A stretch of DNA of 64,000 bases from Gremmenia infestans. Taxonomy: Eukaryota; Ascomycota; Leotiomycetes; Helotiales; Hamatocanthoscyphaceae. Every line of letters starts with the position of its first letter. The first letter of the stretch is position 1. Of the stretch, positions 54,278 through 64,000 are shown in pieces. The stretch spans positions 62,001-126,000 of the forward strand of contig JAFEVB010000015.1 in assembly GCA_032629725.1 (NCBI GenBank), given 5' to 3'. A model generated the notes under the pieces. That model was not told where the DNA came from. It made no database searches and was given only the letters and a program-made list of their open reading frames with translations. Position numbers and translations under genes: made by a program.

Positions 54278-57200
54278 AGTACTAGTCTTTTTATTAATAG
54301 AATAATATTATCCGCCGGATCTACTAAAAGGAAAGATATCTTAACTTCGACCCTAATACTAACTCTAGCTTCTATACTAGCGCTAGCCTAGACTTTTATA
54401 GTATAAAAACAAACTATAATTATTAAGATACCTAATATATTTTATAAAGATAAAAGCAAGTTAGATAACTTCTTAATCTTAATAGATATCTATATCTTAT
54501 TTAACTAATACTTATTTAGAACTAAGATAGTAAAGGTTATTTATATAATTAGTTACTTTTAAAGCGTGGCTTTTAACTAAGTTAAGACCTATATTAATAA
54601 TTTTATAGCAAATAAAAACAGCTAGAGGCAAATTACAACCGGAGCAAAAACCTTAACCTAGACTATATTTATAAGCTATAAAGCATTTAAGAAAAATATC
54701 TAATAAGTTTTTAGTAACTTTAAATAGTAGAGTATAGCTAAAATAAAAGCTATAATAACTAAAATAAAATAAGTCAGCTTTTAAATATATAGCTAGATTC
54801 TAGTAGTACTTAAATATAGTAGAATAAAGCAACTATGTCCTAACTAGCTAGTACTATATAGAACTAAAGAACTTTATTAAGAACGAGCTAACTAGAATAA
54901 ACTAACTAACTAGTTTTACTAAGATAATTAAGAAAGTAGTTAAAATCGATAACCGGTTTTTTAAAAGATCTCTTAAATAAAAAGAAACCTATAACTTTAG
55001 TAAATAGTTAGAAAAGATAGAAAAAAAGAACTAGGAGAACCTAATAGAAATTAACGCCGCTTACTAAAAACTAAACCCACTTTCTAAAAAGAAATAAAAT
55101 AAATAATATTAAAAGAGACTCTACTTTAAGTATAGACTACTTAGATACTTAGTATTCTTTTATAAGTAGAAGAAAAGAAAAGAATCTTAGAAAAAATAAA
55201 ATATAAGTACTATTATATAAATCTTAAGTATAGTATTATAACCTAACTCTAAGAGATAGAAGTATAATATATAACTACCTAAGTATAAAAGCTAGAAAAT
55301 AAATATAAAAGAAAAAGCAAGCCTATCTTAGGATTCTATAAACTAGCTATCTAATATAGATAAAAAATAAATTATAACTAGTAATAAGCTTATTATAGAA
55401 AACTAGTAGAAACCTAAAAAAAGAATAAACCAGCCTTTAAAAAAGACTTTTAGCTAGAAATAGAGAAACTAGAAAAAGGCATCTATTATATAGTTATATA
55501 CTAAAATATATAATAAGTTATCTTTAAGATACTTTAATAACCTAGGATTATTAAAGGTATTCTAAAAGAAGAAATACTAAAGCTAAGCTTAATTATTAAG
55601 CTAGAAAAAATCTAGGAAATTACTAGTAAAGAGTTAAGCAAATGTATTTAAAGAAAAACAACTTTTTTTTTATTTTCTATAAATCTAATAATCTTTACTT
55701 AGTAGTATATTAGTAATAAAGTATAAAGCATATTTATATTAAATACTTTATACTAACTAATAAAGTAGGAAAATAGTTACTAACTATAGAAAAACTAATT
55801 TATAAGATATAAGATTCTAGAAAGAAAATAATAAAAAAAGCAAGTAGCAGCTATAGAAAGCTAAAACTATATAATATTAAACGCTTATACTAAAGGGAAA
55901 AAGCTATAGATTATACTTAACTCTAGTATATAAAGGAACTTTATTTTACTAGAAGCTATAAAAAGGCTTAATATACTAATATAAAAGAAGATAGAACTTT
56001 ATCTACTTACTATTATTAATAGAATAGTAATTAGAATAAATAGAAAAATAGTTAAGTATAAAACTATATCTATATAAGTAACTATTAAAGGTTACTAAAA
56101 GGAAATTAGCCTAGATATAATCTGTATTAGAGATAATTAGGCTATTTTTAGTATTTTTTAGATTAGATAATATAATCTAGAAATTAATTAGAAAACTTAT
56201 AAGATAAAGTTTATCTAATATAACTATATATTAAAATAACTATATAGCTATAAAGAGGTTAGCGCTACCTTTTATAACGCGCTAAAGTATATAATCTAAA
56301 GCTTTCTACTAAATAATAAAAAGGTCGAGAAAGAAATACTAGTATAGTATAAGAAGTTTAAATAGATATTTAATAACCTATAAGATAAAAATGCTTTATC
56401 TAAATATTAACTATAGAACTATAAAATACTATTTAAGAAAAGATATAAACTTTCTTAGAAACTACTTTACTAGTATAGTAAAAAGAAGATAAAACTATAA
56501 AAGAAGTATATTAATAAAGTATTATCTAAAAAATAAATAAAGAGTTGCACTCTCTATTAGAAGCGCTAATACTATTTATAAAGAAAAAAGACAAACTAGA
56601 CCGGTTTTATATTAACTACTAAAAGCTAAATAAGATAATTATAAAAAATTAATATCTGCTACTATAAACGAATAATATATAGAATTGCTTAAGAAAAGCA
56701 GTAATCTTTATATAGCTAGATATAAAGAATATATATTATCTAATCTATATTATAAAAGCAAGGAATAGAAAATAGTATTTTAAACTAGATTTAGTTACTA
56801 TAAGTATTAGGTTATACTATTTAAGCTAACTAATGCTTTAGTAATCTATTAAGAAGTTAACTATAATATATTAAGAGCTTTCTTAAATAGGTTTTATATA
56901 TATTATTTTAATAATATACTAGTATATTTAGATAATAAGGAATAATATATAGAATATATAATATAGGTCTTAAAAGCACTTATAGCGAAAAGATTCTATT
57001 TAAAACTATTTAAGTATAACTTTTATATAAAAGAAATTATCTTTTTAAGCTATATAATTATACTAAGAAAAATCGGCCTAGACTTTAAAAAAGTCTAAGC
57101 GATTATTACCTAAAAGATGCTAACTATAGTTAAATAGATGCAATTTTTCCTAGGATTTATAAACTTCTACTAGAAGTTTATTAGATTATATTTAAAGAAA

Positions 57201-59864
57201 GCTCTACTACTTATAAACCTAATAAAAAAGGAACAAGAATTTAAATAGATAAATAAAGCAGAAAAGGTATTCTAAGAGCTAAAGCAAGCTTTTATAAAAA
57301 AGCCTATTTGCTAAAACTTCTAGCTAGAACTTAAGTTAATAGTAGAAATAAATATATTAAATAAAGTAATAAAGAAAATACTTATATAAAAATATAAGAA
57401 TAGCAGCTAGTATCTAGTAGCGTACTACTTTAGAAAAATAATATTTATAGAACTTAACTATAATATATATAATAAGAAGCTTCTAGTAATAGTTAAAGTA
57501 TTATAGAAATAAAAGGTTTACTTTTAGAAAGCTAACTTTCTAGTAATAATTCTTACTAATTATAAGAATCTTATTAGCTTTACTATAACTAAAGACTTAA
57601 ATAGATAGCAGATAAAATAGATAAAGATACTTGCTATTTATAACTTATAAATCAAATATATAAAGAAAATAAAAAACATATATGCTAATATACTAAGTTG
57701 GAAACTAAGATATAAAGTAAAGGAAAAGATAAAAAGCATTACGATTTTCTAGGAAAATAGTAATAATCTTATCTTAAATAAATAATAAATCGCAGCTACA
57801 ACTTATATTAATAGTAACCTATTTATAAACAAAATCAAATTAGTATATAAAAAGGATATAGTAGTAGAAAGCATTTTATAATACTTTTAGAAAAATGTAA
57901 AGAAGCTTCTACTATATAAAAATAAGATATATATCTTTAAAAGCATCTAAAAAGAATTCGTTAAGAAATAATATAAGCTACTAGCTTATAGATATTAAAG
58001 GAATACTAGAATCTAAAAGAGGCTTTTATAAAGGTATTACTTTCTAGGTATACGAATAATAGTTAAGGAAGTTATTAGTAAGTATAATACTTATATATAA
58101 AATAAAGTATTATAATATATCTTATATAATATAATATAATTATCTAATATACTAAAGACTTCTTAGATATCTATTATATAGAACTTTATAATTAAGCTAC
58201 TACTATTTAAGAATCTAATAATAAAAGTAGAATATAATTCTATTCTAGTTATTATAAATAAGCTAATAAAGTATATTTATATAATATTTTATAAAAAGTT
58301 AAATATAGCTAAAGACTTAGCTTAGGCATTTCTTTAAGTAGTAGTAGTAAACTATAGCGCGCTAAAAGAAATTATATTAAATAAAAATTAACTTTTTACT
58401 TTAAAATTTTAGATAGTATTTATAGCTTTGCTAGGTATTAAAAGAAAGCTATTAATAAGCTTTTACCTACAAACTAATAGATAAACTAAATAGATAAATT
58501 AGATAATAGAAATATATATCTAGTATTATATAAACTATAAGCAAAATAACTAGATAGGCTTTCTACTACTTATATAGTTCTTTTATAATATATTAGCTAT
58601 AGAGAAAATAAAGATCTTACTAGTATATATAAATTATATTATAATCTAAAGATATACTACTTTATAATAATCTTAGAACTAGATAACTAATCTGCAACTA
58701 TATAGATAGAAAACCTTAAAACGCTCTAAGAAAAACTAGCTAAAAACCTAGTATTTTTATAAAAAAAGTAGTATTATACTATAATAGAAAATATAATATA
58801 GAACCTATACTTAAAGAAAAGAATAAGATCTATCTAGTATAGAGAAATATTAAAACGAAACAATTAAGTATAAAACTAAATTATAAAAAGCTAGAACTAT
58901 TTAGAATTAAACAAGTTATAAAACTAGTTAACTATAAATTAGCGCTATCTAGAATAATAAATATATATCTAGTATTCTATATATTACTTCTTAAGCTAAT
59001 ACTACTAGAAGCGCTATCTGTTTCTATAACGGAAATCTAACTAGTTAACTTTAATATTAAATATAAAATCGAAGTAATACTAAACTATAAGTAAGTTAGA
59101 AGCTATACTAAGTACCTAGTTAAATAGATAGATTATCTACACTTAGAAAATACCTAGAAAACCTTAGTAATACTTAGGAACCTTAAAATATTTATAAAGT
59201 ACTAAAACTAATATCTTAGCTTATCTAAAAAAAATTAGAAGAATTATATATAGCTAGGGATATAATAAAAATAAGGTTATTAAAAAGGTTAAAACTAGAA
59301 AAAAAGCTACTAATAGGAACTATAATAAAAAAAGCAGACGGGGCCTTTTATTTGTACTATTTATTCTTTTCCCTTTTATCTTTTTCCTTTTTCTCTAAGA
59401 TATCTAACTTATTAAGAGACTTTAGCTTATAATAAACTATCTCTATACTTTATTTATAAAGCTTTTATTAATAATATTCAAGTTCGCAAACTTAGACTAG
59501 ACTAGCTATAGCTGTCTTAAAAGCCGTATCTTTTTTAAACTTTAGGCGCTTTTTCTTTAAATAAAGATTCTAAAGATTATTAACTAATACTTAAAAAGTA
59601 TTATATTTTGCTCTATATTAAATATACTTTTTATACCGCTGCGACTTGCTATTTAGAACTATATATTAGTAGTAATAGTAAGTATAGTTAAAATAAAGTA
59701 TATTTAGAATATTATATAACTAGATAGTTTTAAAAAGAGTAATATATTACTTATATTTAATAGAACTAATAGATATAATAAAAGAAAAAGAAAGCTATAA
59801 GCGTTATAAAATATTTTCTATATTATACTTAAGTATTAGAATAATACTAACTAGAAGAGAAATA
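54278..59864 (+). mobile_element. Degenerate Ty3/gypsy chromovirus, internal region of element 1
   Basis: RIP-like decay has destroyed every frame, but motif ghosts remain in the right order. A gag zinc-knuckle-like stretch lies near 55120-55165, with Tyr where Cys is expected. The reverse transcriptase FGLTNAP-like segment is near 56820-56850, and its catalytic Asp pair now reads Asn-Asn (about 56905). An RNase H-adjacent GF.NFY segment lies near 57160, and integrase follows. The 3' end carries a chromodomain-like stretch (about 59045-59165) with a YLVK and an ENTW box. The order RT before integrase plus the chromodomain places it in the chromovirus group. No part is functional. Confidence 0.72.
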
Positions 59865-60338
59865 GTATTATAAATATAATATATAACTAGAGGACCTTAG
59901 ACTTAATATCTAGCTTGCTAGATATAAGAGAACCCTTAGAAGAAAAAAGGTTTCTTTATAGTAGCTAATATAATAACTATATATACTAGTTAGCTAGTTA
60001 TATAATATATTATAAGATAAAGATAGATTATTTAGATTATAATAATCTATATAATCTAGGATTAGTAGAATTATAATAATCTATATAATCTAGGATATAG
60101 AGGTTCTATATAAAGCTAGGTTATTACCTATTAGATAAAGGCTTTATACTTAACTTAAATAGTATTTCCTAATATATACTTATTACTTTATACTTTATAA
60201 TAAGCTATACTTCTAAGTATAGCAACTAGTGATCTATTAATAGATACTAATATTAACCTAATAATAACCTAGATCTAGAGACCTACTTAAGTTATAAGAC
60301 TTATCTTAGTACTATATAAGCTAGGCGATTGTTATACT
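59865..60338 (+). mobile_element. LTR, second copy, shared by elements 1 and 2
   Basis: Homologous over its length to 53803-54277 and in the same orientation. It closes element 1 and directly opens a second internal region whose first bases match those after the first LTR, so the two elements form a tandem array with one common LTR. Confidence 0.8.
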
Positions 60339-63300
60339 TTAAGTACTAGTCTTTTTATTAACGGAATAATATTATCCGTCAGGTCTACTAAGAGAAAAAA
60401 CATCTCAACCTTGATCTTAATACCAACTTTAGCTTCTATACTAGCGCTAGCATAGACTTTTATAGTATAAAAATAAACTATAATTATTAAGATATCTAAT
60501 ATATTCTATAGAGATAAAAGCAAGTTAGATAACTTCTTAACTTTAATAGATATCTATATTTTATTTAACTAATACTTATTTAAAACTAAGATAGTAAAGG
60601 TTATTTATATAATTACTTACTTTTTCGAGACGTAGCTTTTAATTAAGTCAAGACCTATATTAATAATTTTATAGCAAATAAAACTAGTTAGAGGCGAGTT
60701 ACGACTAGAGCAAGATCTTAATCTAGCTATATTTATAAGCTATAAAGTATTTAAGAAAAACATCCGATAAGTTTTCGGCGATCTTAAATAGTAAAGTATA
60801 GCTAAACAGAAGCTATAATAACTAAAGTAGAACAAGTTAGCCTCTAAGTATATAGCTAGGTTCTAGTAGTATTTAAATATAATAGAGTAGAGCAACCGCG
60901 CTCTAACTAGCTAGTACTATATAGAACTAAAGGACTTTATTAAAGATAAGCTAACTAGAATAAACTAACTAAACAGTTTCGCTAAAATAATTAAGAAAGC
61001 GGTTAAGATTAATAACTAGTTCTTTAAAAGGTTCTTTAAATAAAAAAGAACCTATAACTTTAGTAAACGGTTAGAAAAGATAGAATTAATAAAAAGAAAA
61101 AGCTAGAAGGACCTAATAGAAATTAACGCCGCTTACTAAAAACTAAACCTACTCTCTAAGAAGAAATAAAACAAGCGATACTAAAAGAGACTCTATTTTA
61201 AGTATAGATTGCCTAGATACTTAGTATCTTCTTATAGGTAGAAGAAAAGGAAAGAACCCTAAAAGAAATAGAATATAAGTATAGCTATATAAATCTTAGA
61301 TATAGTATTATAATCTAACTCTAAGAGATAGAAGTATAGTATGCAACCACCTAAGTATAAAAGCTAGGAAATAAATATAAAAGAAAAAGCAAGCTTATCT
61401 TAGAATCCTATAAACTAGCTATCTAATATAAATAAAGAATAGATTATAGCTAGTAATAAGCTTACTATAGGAAACTAGTAGGAGTCTAAAGAAGAGAATA
61501 AACCGGTCTTTAAAGAAAACTTTTAGCTAGAAATAAAGAAACTAGAAAAAGGTATCTATTATATAGTTATATATTAAGATATATAATAAGTTATCTTTAA
61601 GATACTCTAATAGCCTAGGATTATTAAAAGTATTCTAAAAGAAAAGATACTAAAGCTAAGCTTAATTATTAAGCTAGAAAAGATCTAGGAAATTACTAGT
61701 AAAAGGTTAAACAAATGTATTTAGAGAAAAACAACTTTTTCTTTATTTTTTATAAATCTAATAATCTTTACTTAGTAATATATTAGTAATAAAGTATAAA
61801 GCATATTTGCGCTAAATATCTTATACTAACTAATAAGATAAGAAAGCAGTTACTAACTATAGAAAAACCAATTTATAGGATATAAGATCCTAGAAAGAAA
61901 ATAACTAGAAAGGAAAGTAGTAGCTATAGAGAGCTAAAACTATATAATATTAAACGCTTACACTAAAGAAAAAGAGCTATAGATTATACTTAACTCTAGT
62001 ATATAAAGGAACTTTATCTTACTAGAAGCTATAAAAAAGCTTAATATACTAATATAAAAAAGATAGAATCTTATCTACTTACTATTATTAATAAGATAGT
62101 AATTAGAATAAATAAAAGAATAGTTAAATATAAGACTATATCTATATAGGTAACTATTAGAGGTTACTAGAAGGAAATCAGCCTAGATATAATCCGTATT
62201 AAGAATAATTAGGCTATTTTTAGTATTTCTTAGATTAGATAATATAATTCAGAAATTAATTAGAAAACTTATAAGATAAAGTTTATCTAATATAGCTATA
62301 TATTAAAATAACTATATAGCTATAGAGAGGTTAGCGCTACCTTCTATAACGCGCTAAAGTATGCAATCTAAAGCCCTCTACTAGATAATAAGAAAGTTAG
62401 AAAAGAAATACTAATATAGTATAAGAAGTTTAAATAGATATTTAATAATCTATAAAGTAAAAAAACCTTACTTAAATATTAATTATAAAACTATAAGATA
62501 CTACTTAAGAAAAGATATAAACCTTCTTAGGAACCACTTTACTAGTATAGTAAAAAGAAGATAAGACTATAAAAGAAGTATATTAATAAAGTATTATCTA
62601 AGAGATAGATAAGAGAGTTGCACTTTCTATTAAAAGCGCTAATACTATTTATAAAGAAAAAGGATAAACTAGACTAGTTTTATATTAATTATAGAAAGCT
62701 AAATAAGATAACTATAAAAAATTAATACCTGCTACTATAAGCAGATAATATATAGAACTGTTTAAGAAAAGTAGTAATCTTTATATAGCTAGATATAAAA
62801 GATATATATTATCTAATCTGTATTATAAAAGGCAAGGAATAGAAAATAGCATTTTAAACCAAATTTAGTTACTATAAATACTAGATTATGCCGTTTAAGC
62901 TAACTAATACTTTAGTAACTTATTAAAAAGTTAACTATAATATATTAAGAGCTTTCTTAAACAAGTTCTATATATATTATCTTAATAATATACTAGTATA
63001 TTTAGATAATAAAGAATAATATATAGAATATATAATATAGGTCTTAGAAGCACTTATAGTAAAGGGATTTCGCCTAAAGCTATCTAAGTGCAATTTCTAT
63101 ATAAAAGAAATCACCTTTCTAAGCTATATAATTACGCTAAGGAAAATCGGCCTAGACCCTAAAAAAGTCTAAGCAATTATTATCTAGAAGATGCTAACTA
63201 TAATTAAACAAGTGTAATTTTTTCTAGGATTTATAAACTTCTACTAGAAGTTTATTAAGTTATATTTAAAGAAAGCTCTACTACTTATAGACCTAATAAA

Positions 63301-63691
63301 AAAGAAGTAAAAGTTTAAATAGATAAATAAAGCAGAAAAAGCATTCTAAGAGCTAAAGTAGACCTTTATAAAAAAGCCTATCTGCTAGAACTTCTAGCTA
63401 GAACTTAAGTTAATAGCGGAAATAAATATATTAGATAAAGTAATAAAAGAAGTACTTATATAGAAATATAAAAATAGCAGCTAGCATCTAGTAGCGTACT
63501 ACTTTAGAAAAATAATATTTATAGAACTTAATTATAATATATATAATAAGAAACTTCTAGTAATAGTTAAAGTATTATAGAAATAAAAAGTTTACTTTTA
63601 AAAAGCTAACTTTCTAATAATAATTCTTACTAATTATAAGAATCTTATTAGCTTTATTATAACTAAAAACTTAAATAGGCGGCAGATAAGA
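60339..63691 (+). mobile_element. Chromovirus internal region of element 2, 3'-truncated
   Basis: Collinear with 54278 to about 57610 at clearly recognisable identity: the start after the LTR, the gag zinc-knuckle region (about 61195) and the RT block (about 62870-63000) all recur. Similarity stops in the RNase H/integrase region (GGCGGCAGATAAGATAG), where it meets an inverted LTR. Copies of the RT catalytic region are equally degraded. Confidence 0.75.
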
Positions 63692-63944
63692 TAGTATAAC
63701 GATCGCCTAGCTTATATAGTGCTAAGGTAAGTCTTATAACTTAAGTAGGTTCTTGAACCTAGGTTATTATTAGGTTAATATTAGTATCTATTAATAGATT
63801 ACTAGTTGCTATACTTAGAAGTATAGCTTATTATAAAGTATAAAGTAATAAGCGTATATTAGGAAATACTATTTAAGTTAAGTATAAAGCTCCTATCTAA
63901 TAGATAATAACCTAGCCTTATATAGAACCTCTATACTACTAGTT
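63692..63944 (-). mobile_element. Inverted partial LTR
   Basis: Reverse complement of the 3' part of the LTR (from TATAAGCTAGGCGAT back to about CCTCTATA). It lies at the truncation point of element 2 and is likely the LTR of a second, oppositely oriented element or a recombination scar. Confidence 0.75.
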
Positions 63945-63972
63945 AACCGTAGTTAACTTAACTACTATTAAT

Positions 63973-63999
63973 CTAGTCGACTGCTTATTAGTCGACTAG
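63973..63999. repeat. 10-bp perfect inverted repeat at the window end
   Basis: CTAGTCGACT (63973-63982) and AGTCGACTAG (63990-63999) are separated by 7 bases and can form a hairpin. It lies just outside the inverted LTR. Confidence 0.8.
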
Positions 64000-64000
64000 T

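Overview
The window is nuclear DNA of a filamentous ascomycete (Pezizomycotina, possibly Leotiomycetes; the exact taxon cannot be told). Evidence: short GT-AG introns of about 46-75 bp with CTAAC/CTGAC-type branch sites, a fungal Zn2Cys6 regulator, an eqolisin peptidase, an AcrB-type protein, and a sharp change at about 50.3 kb from gene-bearing DNA to about 13.7 kb of extremely TA-rich, ORF-free retrotransposon sequence that looks RIP-mutated.

Layout. 0-8.7 kb: a tiny secreted Cys-rich peptide gene, a long gene-poor stretch, and a COL-26/BglR-like Zn2Cys6 regulator with a GC-AG intron. 8.7-19.4 kb: an accessory graveyard. It holds a P450 relic that lost its heme Cys, a sterol C-24 methyltransferase (ERG6-like) relic in two pieces, an MFS transporter cut at its midpoint, a CYP61/ERG5-like relic, possibly a sterol C-14 reductase scrap, and a nitrilase relic. 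Several unrelated tandem repeat arrays and one small orphan gene lie between the two ERG6-like pieces, and an apparently intact repeat-protein gene with a myristoylation-type N terminus lies next to the CYP61-like relic. 19.4-30.4 kb: a long intergenic stretch, then conserved housekeeping genes: acrB-like ubiquitination-network protein, DNA primase large subunit with MCB-like promoter sites, and a secreted glutamic peptidase.

33.1-42.9 kb is the most unusual part: a giant minus-strand gene that joins several ubiquitin-like segments, a von Willebrand A (VWA) fold, a U-box (E3) and a C-terminal ubiquitin-conjugating (E2) domain in one polypeptide. It carries a MITE in an intron and several apparent inactivating lesions. 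Upstream lie an Arg-rich orphan gene and, divergently, an FHA-like/Ser-Thr kinase gene. 43.4-48.6 kb: an SDR oxidoreductase and a nucleotide-sugar transporter whose reading frame continues through a canonical intron into a roughly 430-residue extra domain.

50.3-64.0 kb: degenerate Ty3/gypsy chromovirus DNA, with two related elements in tandem around a common LTR, the second cut short and joined to an inverted LTR copy. No tRNA, rRNA or CRISPR was recognised. All gene models are hand-read from splice signals and protein motifs; no database search was possible.
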